Source: Rubripirellula reticaptiva
Lineage (GTDB): Bacteria > Planctomycetota > Planctomycetia > Pirellulales > Pirellulaceae
DNA: 64,000 nucleotides
Assembly: GCF_007860175.1 (NCBI RefSeq)
Contig: NZ_SJPX01000006.1
Coordinates: 839,927-903,926, forward strand
Direction: 5' to 3'
Shown: piece by piece, positions 27,402 to 37,100 of the stretch
How the letters are laid out: every line of letters begins with the position of its first letter
Numbering within the stretch: position 1 is the stretch's first letter
Position numbers and translations under genes: made by a program
Notes under the pieces: generated by a model
The model's input: only the letters and a program-made list of their open reading frames with translations
The model's database searches: none
What the model was told of the DNA's origin: nothing

Positions 27402-29480
27402 GTGAACACACCATCATCCCAACGATCGCAATCGTCACCACCGCCCAATCCAGTCGCCGATTCGGCAGCTCGCCAGGGGGCCTATCTGGTGCTGCGCTCG
27501 GCTGGGCGTTGGAGTGACGTTTTTCGGCTTTCGCCGCCCGCCGAAGCGGTAATCGGCCGCTCCTCGGCGAATCAAATTGTCTTGCGAAGCGACCAAGCCA
27601 GTCGCAGGCACGCCCGAATCCACTGGGTTGGCGAAAAAACAAGTGAAACCGCCAAGCCGGCAACAAAACCAGCCACCGCATCAACAACGAACTGGCAAAT
27701 CGAAGACCTTGGCAGCCGCAATGGGGTCTTCGTCAATTCCCAGCGAATTGAGTCGCCAACGATGCTAAAAACAGGCGACCTCATCACGATCGCCGGTTTC
27801 GCCATCACTTTCACCGATCGGATCGACGGCAGGCAGACGGACAAAACCACCGAATCAGCGCCGCATGCGACCGACGATCAACTTACCCTCGAAATCGATC
27901 CCGCGTCGATCACCGACCGACGCCGCGAAAGCGTATACCTGCATTCAGGTTCTTCGACTTTGCCAGCGATCGGTGGGGCCAGTTTGCCGCTTCTGCAACT
28001 CGCCTTCGCCCTGGCTCGCGAAAACGATCCCATCGCCGCAGTTGAAGCGACGCTGGAATGTTTGACGGCCAATGTCGCGATCGACACGGCCGGCGTGTAT
28101 TTGAACAGTACCGATTCGGAAACAAACACCGACGCGATCGACATACCTTTGGTGTCAACGCGTCAAACGGGCCCGCGAAGCTATCGCCGACCGCCCGAGT
28201 CGCTATTGAAGTCCGTTGCTGCCGACGATGGCCAAGCAACGCTGGCACGCAACGTCTTAGGTGATGTGCAACTGGCCACGGAAAACAGCCGCGGCGAAAT
28301 TGATATTGAAAGTCTGATCCTGGCTCCGATCCGTCGCGTTGATGGTCCAATCCGAGGAATGCTGCATCTGACCACGGCCGCCGGTGGACGTCCGCTCGCG
28401 TCAAGCGACTTAGAATTTGCGGTCGCCGCCTGCGAAATCCTTGCCGAGTCGCTTGCTAACCAGATTGATCGACAAGAACTTGGCAAGGCATTAAACCAGA
28501 GCCGACGGACAATTCGCCAACTGCAAAACCAACTTGGCGACAAAGTTCAAATCATTGGACGAAGTGAGCCCATTGCCGAAGTGATTGAAAAAATCACGCT
28601 GGCGGCGCCAACGTCGGCAACCGTGCTGGTGCGTGGCGAGTCAGGGGTTGGTAAAGAATTGGTGGCTGCCGCGCTTCACCATGCCAGCAAGCGAAAAGAT
28701 GGGCCGCTAGTTTGTTTGAACTGCGCTGCACTTTCGCCCACATTGTTGGAAAGCGAACTGTTCGGTCACGAGAAAGGCGCCTTCACGGGCGCGACCGACC
28801 GCAAACGTGGCAAGTTCGAGATGGCCGACGGTGGCACGTTGATGCTCGACGAAATCGGCGAGATGAGTGCAGACATTCAAGCGAAATTTCTGAGGGTGCT
28901 TGAAGGGCATGCTTTCGAACGCGTTGGCGGACACGAATCGATTCGTGTGGACGCAAGGGTGGTGGCGGCGACAAATCGCGACCTGCAGGCCATGGTGGCA
29001 GATGGCAAGTTTCGACAAGACCTTTTCTATCGACTCAACGTCGTCGAGATCATCGTGCCTCCGTTGCGAGCGCGAGGTTCGGACGTCGTTACGCTGGCCG
29101 AATATTTCTTGCAGCGTTTCAATGCTGAAATGGGCCGAAAAATTGAGTCCATCACCGACGCCGCGAAAAAAAAACTGCGTGCCTACCATTGGCCAGGCAA
29201 CATCCGCGAACTCAAAAATGTGATCGAGCGGGCTGTCGTCTTGAACCGCAAAAATGTGATCGACGAGTCGGATCTATCGCTAACGCCGGCCGCTGACTCC
29301 GCTTCGCCTGCGAACATTTCGGACGGCACCGCGATCGAAACGACGCTTGCGGAACTCGAAAGACAACACATCGAACGCGTGCTCCAGCATACCGAAGGTA
29401 ACAAAAGCCGAGCTGCTCAAATCCTAGGGATCGAACGAAGTACGCTCGATCGCAAACTGAAACGATACAGCGAAGCATGA
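27402..29480 (+). CDS. Sigma54-dependent transcriptional activator with FHA and GAF domains
   Basis: This 692-aa protein is an enhancer-binding activator for RpoN promoters. Order: a Ser/Pro-rich N-terminus, an FHA phosphothreonine-binding domain (about residues 28-120, with IGRSSANQIVL, SRRHARI and DLGSRNGVFVN), a GAF-like sensor domain (about 195-345), the AAA+ domain, and a Fis-type helix-turn-helix at the C-terminus (GNKSRAAQILGIERSTLDRKL). The AAA+ domain has Walker A GESGVGKE (412-419), the sigma54-contacting GAFTGA (459-464) and Walker B GTLMLDEIGE (D483-E484). The FHA domain suggests control by a Ser/Thr kinase, a class abundant in planctomycetes, rather than by a receiver domain. The start is GTG with no clear ribosome-binding site. 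No kinase or -24/-12 promoter was identified nearby. Confidence 0.92.
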   Translation: MNTPSSQRSQSSPPPNPVADSAARQGAYLVLRSAGRWSDVFRLSPPAEAVIGRSSANQIVLRSDQASRRHARIHWVGEKTSETAKPATKPATASTTNWQIEDLGSRNGVFVNSQRIESPTMLKTGDLITIAGFAITFTDRIDGRQTDKTTESAPHATDDQLTLEIDPASITDRRRESVYLHSGSSTLPAIGGASLPLLQLAFALARENDPIAAVEATLECLTANVAIDTAGVYLNSTDSETNTDAIDIPLVSTRQTGPRSYRRPPESLLKSVAADDGQATLARNVLGDVQLATENSRGEIDIESLILAPIRRVDGPIRGMLHLTTAAGGRPLASSDLEFAVAACEILAESLANQIDRQELGKALNQSRRTIRQLQNQLGDKVQIIGRSEPIAEVIEKITLAAPTSATVLVRGESGVGKELVAAALHHASKRKDGPLVCLNCAALSPTLLESELFGHEKGAFTGATDRKRGKFEMADGGTLMLDEIGEMSADIQAKFLRVLEGHAFERVGGHESIRVDARVVAATNRDLQAMVADGKFRQDLFYRLNVVEIIVPPLRARGSDVVTLAEYFLQRFNAEMGRKIESITDAAKKKLRAYHWPGNIRELKNVIERAVVLNRKNVIDESDLSLTPAADSASPANISDGTAIETTLAELERQHIERVLQHTEGNKSRAAQILGIERSTLDRKLKRYSEA

Positions 29481-29522
29481 CCCGGGACTTCAATCAGCTT
29501 TGTACCGCAAACTCTCGCAAAT

Positions 29523-30638
29523 TCAGTCGTCCGTTTTGACTCGCAACATCTTCAGGCTTTTCTCGGCCATGTCGATTTCAAATTTAAAGTTGCCCAGGTA
29601 GCTCATCCCAAGCAGCGGTTCGGCATCGGTTGCGGCTGCATCCAAAACCGCTGCATTGATGTTCTCGGCCTCAAACTCGCCGACGCGAACCCGAGCCAAC
29701 GTGACCCCGCGTGCCGGAATCTCACGACCATCGGCCATGATCATTCGCATCTGCGGAGCATCCGGCGGAACCACGATGCCCAGTTCTGTCGCGGTCTTAC
29801 TTGGCAGACTGATCAGCGATGCGCCGCTGTCGACAACCATCCGCGTCGATACTCGCCCCACCACAACATTCACATACAGCGACTGATTGACCACCTCCAA
29901 CGCAATCGTCTCGCTAAACACTTCTTGCTCGATCTTCTGCAGTCGCTTGTCAACGACGGACAAAATATCATCGGCCGTCATTGCCTCCGGCGTGTCAAAG
30001 TTAGCATGCATCACTCGCAAAGCAATTTGAACCGGCGACGTGATCAGTTGCTTGTCCAATTCCTCTTTCAACTTCTTGTAGTCGCTTCGAATCGCCAGCA
30101 CCGTTTCGGCATATTCTGCTTCCGCCGAATTCAGGGTGGCTCGTTTCGACGCAAGCAGCACCTTTTGAGCCGACTTTTCACTCTCTAGAATTTTCGAACG
30201 GGCAATCCCCGCGTTGATCATCCCAACCACCTGGTCGCGAGCTCGGGAGGTGACGTTGCCTCGCGCAAGTTGCAAGTTCAGCTCGCCATATTGCACATTC
30301 AAACGCTTCAACTCTTGCTCCATCGCATGGATCTGCTGGTCAACCGCTTTCCAGTCGTCGTAGATGCGTTTAAGTTCGCGCCGAGTCTTGGATAGTCCGC
30401 TGATCGCACGCCCAATCTCGGCGGTGTCAGTCGACTGAATCACCTTGCCCACACGACGCAGCTTTGCGTCTTCCAATATTTTGTCGGCTTTCTCGACCAC
30501 CGCAGGCGAAAACTTTTCGGTCGCTGTTTCTTGTGATACCGCAGCCGGCGACAGCACCGGTAGACTGAGTGCACCGAGGACCAGACTGGCAACGGCCAAG
30601 CGAACTTTGTGCGAACGATTTAAAAAAGGAAACTTCAT
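29523..30638 (-). CDS. Retropepsin-like aspartic protease, exported
   Basis: This 371-aa protein starts (ATG 30638) with a signal peptide ending LSPAAVSQE. Residues about 60-230 are rich in Glu/Lys/Leu heptads (RELKRIYDDWKAVDQQIHAMEQELKRL), a likely coiled coil. The C-terminal domain carries the clan AA catalytic motif VDSGAS with D270, the flap-like region LGIVVPPDAPQMRMIMADG and a closing LLGMSYLGNFKFEI, which is the LGM-L motif of bacterial retropepsins. Such domains act as dimers. Its ATG shares two bases with the ATG of the divergent gene (CATG at 30636-30639); a longer upstream open frame without a signal peptide exists. Substrate unknown. Confidence 0.85.
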   Translation of the reverse strand: MKFPFLNRSHKVRLAVASLVLGALSLPVLSPAAVSQETATEKFSPAVVEKADKILEDAKLRRVGKVIQSTDTAEIGRAISGLSKTRRELKRIYDDWKAVDQQIHAMEQELKRLNVQYGELNLQLARGNVTSRARDQVVGMINAGIARSKILESEKSAQKVLLASKRATLNSAEAEYAETVLAIRSDYKKLKEELDKQLITSPVQIALRVMHANFDTPEAMTADDILSVVDKRLQKIEQEVFSETIALEVVNQSLYVNVVVGRVSTRMVVDSGASLISLPSKTATELGIVVPPDAPQMRMIMADGREIPARGVTLARVRVGEFEAENINAAVLDAAATDAEPLLGMSYLGNFKFEIDMAEKSLKMLRVKTDD

Positions 30639-31269
30639 GAAAACGATTGGGTGGATGAGGCGTCGGTCAGAGTTCCCTAGTCTAGCCGCTGGAGTGTTCG
30701 CTGCGGCAGTGCTTTTTTGTTCTTCGCCCGCCATGGCAACCGAGCCCGTTTCGCTGACGGAACTACGCGTCCAAACAAGCGAATTGCTTCGCGAAGAAGC
30801 CAAAGTGTCTCGCGAGAATAGTCGGCGTCAGAGTCCGCAAGCAACCATGGTGGCGATGAATTTATGCGACCTATTCGTGGTCATTCACAATGATCCGAGG
30901 TACCCAAACAGCGAAATGCTGCAAGGTGCAGCGACCCGGATTCGGCGACGACTAATTCAAGTGAAACAGTCTCGCGAAGCATCGCTCAATCGCAACGGTA
31001 TCACGCGGCCTAGCGGATTATCATCACAAGTCGACGCACTGCTGACAGGCGATACCGCGAACCTAGCTGGCAGCGCGGGTGGAGTGCTCGGCGAGGCCGA
31101 GGGCTGGGGACTGGTCGAACTGATCCAGCGAATCATCGCTCCCGATTTTTGGGATGTTCGAGGCGGTAACGGAGCGATGCAGTACTTTGCCATGCAAAAG
31201 GTACTTGTTGTGCGAGCCACCTCTGATGTCCACGAACAGATCCGAGATCTTTTAACAGCACTACGCTAA
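30637..31269 (+). CDS. Secreted helical protein, unknown function
   Basis: This 210-aa protein has a signal peptide (MKTIGWMRRR, a hydrophobic core, SPAMATEP). The mature part is helical and charged, with TELRVQTSELLREEAKVSRENSRRQ, a Gly-rich linker and a C-terminal domain starting GLVELIQRIIAPDFWDVRGGNGAMQYFAMQKVLVVRATSDVHEQI, which is reminiscent of secretin N-domain-like modules (SKVLVVRATPEVHEQI) common in planctomycetes. ATG 30637 has AGGA six bases upstream; M7 at 30655 is an alternative. It starts face to face with the retropepsin gene, so a shared promoter region would have to lie inside both genes. Confidence 0.6.
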   Translation: MKTIGWMRRRSEFPSLAAGVFAAAVLFCSSPAMATEPVSLTELRVQTSELLREEAKVSRENSRRQSPQATMVAMNLCDLFVVIHNDPRYPNSEMLQGAATRIRRRLIQVKQSREASLNRNGITRPSGLSSQVDALLTGDTANLAGSAGGVLGEAEGWGLVELIQRIIAPDFWDVRGGNGAMQYFAMQKVLVVRATSDVHEQIRDLLTALR

Positions 31270-31298
31270 CCAAAACATCTTTCCTGTCCGCCGTGAAC

Positions 31299-33062
31299 TT
31301 AGTAAAGCCGGCGACCCGGGATCCACGTCAGGCCAAAGTGAGCCCGATCGCTACGCCCGTTGTCGGCAATGTCCTGGATGCCGATACCGTAGTCAAAGCG
31401 AGCAATCAAACGGTCGCTGATCTGGAACCTGGCGCCGACGCCAGTGCTGAGCGCGAATGTGTAAGCGTCTTCGCCATCTATCGGATCAGCAACATAGCCG
31501 TTGCCCATATCGACGAACGTGTAAGCACGGAAGGTTCGCGGGTCATGTTGACATCCCCAGCGATAGGTCTTAGGTCCGAATTCGAAGTTGGCGATCCAGC
31601 CGTGGTCTGCGTTGTAGGCGCGCTGGTCGGTGCCGCGAAGGGTGTCGAAACCGCCCAGCCCCAAGGTCTCGCTAAACAGTAATCGCTCAGATGAAGCTTG
31701 CCCGGCAAAGCGACTCGACAACAACCAATCGCGGCCAACGGAATCGGCGCGCTCGTATCGCATCCGCCCATAAACGTAGTCGGGTGAAGTTCCCGGCCGC
31801 AGTGTATTGAACGCCGCCGCGGAGTGGCTGCCGGTCATGCCGCCACCCGGACCGATAAAGCAGTCAACGTTGAAACTGCGAAACTGATCAGCATCAATCC
31901 GCATGTAATCGTCGTATCCAAAACGCAGTTGGAAGAGATCGGCGACTGAGTTACTGATTGTGGATCCAGCAAATTCCAAGTTGTTATTGGTTGCTTTGAA
32001 TTCGTATCCGGCGGTCAAGTTGCGAAAATGCGTGCGGGACTTTTCCAGATGCCGAGTCAGCGTCGATCCAAATTGGTAGCTTTCTCCGTTTTGATCGAGA
32101 CCACCGTCGAGCATCGGAGACACGCCGGCCCAGCTTCCATACGTCAGAAACGAGTAGTCTCGGTTGATCGGCTGAGTAAAACTAAGTGAGTGAGCTTCCA
32201 ACAGCGAAAAGCTTTCGTCGGCGGTGTACTGGTATCCCAGAGTTCCGCCACGGCCAAACAAGTTGCCGTACTGAAAGCCGGCAAAGAATCGACCGTAATT
32301 CAGCGTTTCGACACCCGAGTCATCGACGCCGACATAACCACGCAGCGGGAACTGGTCTTTTACCGAATAGATGACGTCGGTCGTTCCCTCAGCGGCTCCT
32401 TTTTCAAAGTCAACGCTGACTCGCCGGAACGCGTTTTGGTTCATCCATAACAAGTCGTTTTCGATCCATGGTTCATAGATCTTTCGGCCTGGCTTCGTGC
32501 ATTCAACCCAACGCGAAACCTCCTCGCAATCAAAGTAACAACCGGGCTTTACTTTGACACTGCCGATGCGAGACTCGATCACGACTAGATGCAATGTGCC
32601 ACCCGTGACGCGTTGTTCAGGGATGACAACATCGACGATCGGTTGTTTGCAGCGACGGTATTGCTTGATGATGTCACGAGTAAGTTCATTGATGCGGCGT
32701 AGCGTGATCGGTTGACCGATCTGGGCCGCGACAATCGATCGAACTTGCGACTGATGAACCAGCGAATCGTTGCTATCGAATCGATAGTGGATGCCTTCGA
32801 GATCATCGATGGTTTCGTCAGTTGCGATTTTGTCAGCCGTGTCGACAATCACAACGGCTTCCAGCGACTCCACCAAGATACGGTCGTCCTCGACAGCCTC
32901 GGGCAGATCGCGTTGTTCAGGCAGCGCGGGAGAAACGACATCAATGTTTGAGATGTCGAGTGGTTTGTAGCGTTCGTAGTTCTGTGCATAAGTCACGCTG
33001 CCGACAATCTGCATCACCGCAAACAGCGCGAACGAGTACTGGATGCCCCGACTCAAGCACAT
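31299..33062 (-). CDS. TpsB/ShlB-FhaC family outer-membrane transporter
   Basis: This 587-aa protein resembles two-partner secretion transporters that move large exoproteins across the outer membrane. It has a signal peptide (about residues 1-26, ending SVTYAQ), a region with two POTRA-like domains (one containing LTRDIIKQYRRCKQPIVDVVIPEQ and GGTLHLVVIESRIGSVKV), and a C-terminal beta-barrel of about 350 residues rich in alternating aromatic strands, including GYVGVDDSGVETLNYGRFFAGFQYGNLFGRGGTLGYQY. The barrel has RGTDQRAYNADHGWIANFEF, similar to the conserved VRGF/Y-type loop of the family. It ends RRLY rather than the common Phe. It is divergent from the 5260-aa adhesin gene, with 1.1 kb between the starts; pairing with that protein is inference. 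Confidence 0.82.
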   Translation of the reverse strand: MCLSRGIQYSFALFAVMQIVGSVTYAQNYERYKPLDISNIDVVSPALPEQRDLPEAVEDDRILVESLEAVVIVDTADKIATDETIDDLEGIHYRFDSNDSLVHQSQVRSIVAAQIGQPITLRRINELTRDIIKQYRRCKQPIVDVVIPEQRVTGGTLHLVVIESRIGSVKVKPGCYFDCEEVSRWVECTKPGRKIYEPWIENDLLWMNQNAFRRVSVDFEKGAAEGTTDVIYSVKDQFPLRGYVGVDDSGVETLNYGRFFAGFQYGNLFGRGGTLGYQYTADESFSLLEAHSLSFTQPINRDYSFLTYGSWAGVSPMLDGGLDQNGESYQFGSTLTRHLEKSRTHFRNLTAGYEFKATNNNLEFAGSTISNSVADLFQLRFGYDDYMRIDADQFRSFNVDCFIGPGGGMTGSHSAAAFNTLRPGTSPDYVYGRMRYERADSVGRDWLLSSRFAGQASSERLLFSETLGLGGFDTLRGTDQRAYNADHGWIANFEFGPKTYRWGCQHDPRTFRAYTFVDMGNGYVADPIDGEDAYTFALSTGVGARFQISDRLIARFDYGIGIQDIADNGRSDRAHFGLTWIPGRRLY

Positions 33063-34180
33063 AACATTCCATCCTTGGAACGAACAAGCTACGCCACTGA
33101 CTCATCCTGAATCGACGACGACGGAACCGGTGCCCCGCATCACCATCATCGTCCGAAATCACCGCCCCCGTCATGGCGAGATGATTCACATGGCATTGCC
33201 GCTACCACCGTCATTGTTGCGAAGCTGTGCTGACTGGCGCAACGTGCGGTTCCTCCGCCACCGGCAAAGTTTGCTTCATCGCGATCACTTCATTGTCTTG
33301 GATTCGATCTGCGACGAATCGTCATAACCCGCAATGCAGGTGATTCATCGGGGGACAGCAAGAGAGCCTGAGCGTAAACGATGCAACTACGTTCAAAACA
33401 TCGTCAAGTTCGTGATAACGGTTGCCGTCGGCAACTCCATTCCCTGTTGTTGTCGACATTGATCGCCACGACTAGCCACATTGCATTCGAGCAAATTCCT
33501 ACAGTCGCGGACATTGTCCATTGTCGCGAAACAAGCCTGCCCCAGTTTGCGACGTGCTCCAGATAAGCTTCGCGCCTCTCCCATCTCTCCGTTGCGATCT
33601 GGCGGCGACAACGCCTTGTGATCGCAACAAGTTTACAGCACTCACAAAAGCCACCTCCGATACCGGCCAAGTTCTTCTTCGCAACAGAGTCCATCTCGGG
33701 CTTAATCACGCCGCATTCCGCGTCCAGGCTTACCCCCCAGTTCCTGACGACCACCTAAACCAGACCCCGAACCGAGCCATCCGGGACACCCATTTGATGT
33801 ATCCCCGACACCTCACTAGAGAAGCCAAGAAAAAAGTTCCCTCAAAAACCAGAGATTTTCGGGGTACCCGATCCGTCAAGCACTGGCGAATTCACGTTGT
33901 TTGGCATGATTCCGAACCAAAGCCCCCATAGTCGTTAAAAAATAAAAAATTAACCTTGACAGAATTTTCGTTGCAATCGTTGCAACTGGTGGGGGGCATA
34001 GGTACATTACCACCCATACGGAGTGGGTGCATCGACAACACCCGGAAGAGGCCACTAGTCCTGCTCCCCACCTTCACCCCCACTTGAAACGTTCTCAACA
34101 CGCCTTCATTCAGCAGCGAATCCAACAGTTCGCGCGTCATTAAGTCCAAGACACTCCACCAAGATTGAAGAGAGCCAGCC
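33063..34180. other. 1.1-kb gene-free region between TpsB and giant adhesin genes
   Basis: No open frame here shows a start signal or recognisable domain. The half near the giant gene is AT-richer, with AAAAAATAAAAAATTAACC at 33937-33955. A candidate promoter for the giant gene is listed separately. The transcript would have a leader of about 170 nt, with C-rich and G-rich stretches (GGTGGGG near 33988 and CCCCACC near 34068) that could pair. The other half near the TpsB gene held nothing I could name. Confidence 0.5.
33980..34008 (+). promoter_or_regulatory. Candidate promoter for the giant adhesin gene
   Basis: TTGCAA (33980-33985) is followed after 17 bp by TACATT (34003-34008), an acceptable sigma70-like pair. 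TTGCAA also occurs just upstream in TTGCAATCGTTGCAA, a spaced palindrome that could be an operator. A TTGACA at 33956 has no good -10 at proper spacing. Confidence 0.35.
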
Positions 34181-37100
34181 ATGACATCACGATTCGTTTC
34201 AGCAGCATTCCGTTCGGCAAACATGGGTTCCAGCCGACGAGAAAAGATTCGCCAGCGGTCGATGCAATGGGCGGCAAAATTGGAAGCGCGCCGAGTGCGA
34301 TGGGTCGAACAACGCGAGGCAAGGATCAAGCGTTACCGTAAAGCGCTGCGCGGCGCCTGGCTAACGCGAGTCGGACTAGGTCTAGCCGCCATCATCAGCT
34401 TCATCCTGAACCCACCCGTGACGATCGTTCGACGCCAACAACCCATCGCACCGTTCATGATGGGACTGCCCTTCATGTTCAAAAAGAAAGACAAGAACAA
34501 GAAGCGGCGAGATAGCAGCAAGCGAAGCAGCACAACACGAAGTCGACTCAACCCTGAAACGCTTGAGCAACGGATGTTGCTGGCTGCTAACCTAATCGGA
34601 AGCTACGATGTTGGCGATGGACCGCATTGGACCACTAACCCAGCCGTTTATTCCGCAAGAGAGGCAGCAGTATTAAATTTTGGTGGGGACATCTCTGATT
34701 ATTTGATCTCTGTGAACAACACGGGATTTCCCACTCAAACTGGTTTATACGACGGATGGGGTGAACCCACTCTGCCGCCTTTCGGTCAAGACTACAAGCT
34801 CGACACTGGAGCTCCGGGCTACGATGATCCTTCCGGTGGTCCAGCTAGATCAGCGTGGGTTCGAGACCATATTGACGTGACGAAAACCAATTATGTTTAT
34901 GCGCTTAGTGGCGATCTGGATGCACAGTTAAATTCCGGGAATTTAGTCATCTCCGATTTAAGCGCCAATTCAGATAATGAATTCCTCATTTCGCAAAGCG
35001 GAGGGGAAGTTACTGTTCAACATGTAACCAACGTTACCGGCGCGGAGTTTAAGAGCGTTCCTCTTGGTTGGACTTTATCGAGCGATGGAAGGGCGATTAG
35101 TGGACCTACGCCAGCGACCATTACGGTGAATGGAGGTCCAGGCAGCGATTTGCTGACCGTCGACGTGACCGGCGGAATTGGCGTCCCTGTGACCTTTAAT
35201 GGTGGCAGTGGTGGCGCTGGCGAAAACGATGAACTTGAGATCATCGGCGGATCGTCATCATTGCAAACGATCAACCACACCGGACCGCAGAGCGGGAACG
35301 TGGTGTTTGATGGTGGTGCAGGGGTTGGTAATGGTGAGACGATCAGCTTCACAGGGCTCGAACCAGTATTGATCGCTGCGGGTACGCCGACGGATGTGAT
35401 CTTCAACTTGCCCGCAACAGGCGACGACGTGTTGCTGACAACCAGCGGAGCGAATTTATTGTTGGATAGTCTCAACGGCACATTCGAGGACACTACCTTT
35501 GCAGCACCTAGCGGGTCGATGACGGTCAACTTGAGTGATGGCGCAGACGATATCGAAGTCGTTGATTTGACAGCGAACTTCACTGGCGACTTGTTCATCA
35601 ACGGCGGCAACCAAACCGACTCGTACACGCTCGCTGGTGGAACGATCACTGGGCTGAACAGCGCCACGTCCGGCGTTGCGAACCTGACCGGTGAGGCCCT
35701 GTCCGGCTACGGCACCGTTGCGGCAGCCATGACCGCAACCGGCGCCGCGATCATTCACGCCGACACAGCCGGACAAACGCTGGCCATAGGTGATGTCTCT
35801 GCCATTCTCGGATATTCCGGAACTGGTGCGAATGTCACAGTAGATGCCGGGGCGACGCTTGAATTATCTGATTTGAACGGTTCACAGCTTGGCCCGATGA
35901 CCACCGTTGACGGAACTTTGACGGCGATCGGCGCTTTGACGACTGTAAATTTGCTAGGCCCGGATGTGCTGACCGGCGACGGCATTGTCGACGCAACTGT
36001 TGTAATCGAAGACGGAACGTTGAAGGGAAACTTGGCAATCATCGGAGAAGTCGATGGTGTCAACTTTAGCCAAAATGGACTTGTCTCGCCTGGTGCGAGC
36101 ATCGGCACATTAACGATGGGCAGTTTGACGCTTAATAGCGGCGACACGCTTGCCATCGAAATCGATGGCTCGCTGGGAGCTGGCAATCCAGGTGGTCACG
36201 ACCAAGTGGTGATCAGCGGCGGCACGGGTGGCGTCAACATCACTGGTGCAACATTGAGCCTCTCTTCGCTTGGTGGCCTGAGTGCGACGGGTGTCTACAC
36301 GATCATCGACAACGATGGAACTGACCCTGTGGTCGGTACTTTTGCCGGTCTGCCAGAAGGATCGCAGATCACGTTGGGTGGCCGTGATTTGATTCTGACT
36401 TATATCGGTGGTACTGGCCAAAACGATGTGATGTTGTTTACCGCCGGGCTTGTCGAGGTCGAGTTTGAATTAGCCAGCAGCTCCGATGGCGAAACATCGT
36501 CACCCACCAACACACGACCAACCGTCTTGGTTCGTGGTGATCTGACTGGCATCCCCGCTCGCTATCGCGGGCTGGACTTCTCGTTGACTGCCGGATCCGC
36601 AACTGCCGGTGCAGCGAACGATTTCACGCTGGACTTAGATCCTACCAATCCTGACTTCGTCATTCCCGAGGGCAACTATAGCGCGACCGTTGGTGAATTC
36701 GATCTCACCAAAGTCGACTCGCTTGGTCGTGTCAGCGGTGACGCAGGTTTCACTAGCCCGGTACTTGAAATCTTTCAAGACAATTTGATCGAAGGTGACG
36801 AAGGTCTCAGTTTTAACTTCACCAATGGCCTCGGTGATGCTTTGCGAGTCGCCAACATCAACGGCGACTCGGGACAACGTTCCGGCACCACGCACATCAT
36901 CCAAGATGATGATCGCATCCGAATCAGCATTGTTGCGAATCCTGATTCCGTCGAGGAAGGCAACCCGGTCACCGGCGATATCATCGTCGAAACCTCCACC
37001 GACGGCGGCGTCACGTTCGACAACACCGCCGTCCTAACACCAAACACGTCCATCGAATTCACGATCCAAGACGCCACAGGCAGCAGCACTGCAGTCACAC

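Noticed and set aside
27001..27687. 228-codon minus-strand frame across the DUF1598/activator gap
   Set aside because: It lies over two better supported genes and has a Arg/Ser-rich shadow composition.
33404..33754. 116-codon minus-strand frame in the 1.1-kb gap
   Set aside because: No ribosome-binding site, no domain, and overlapping frames of similar length on the other strand indicate chance.
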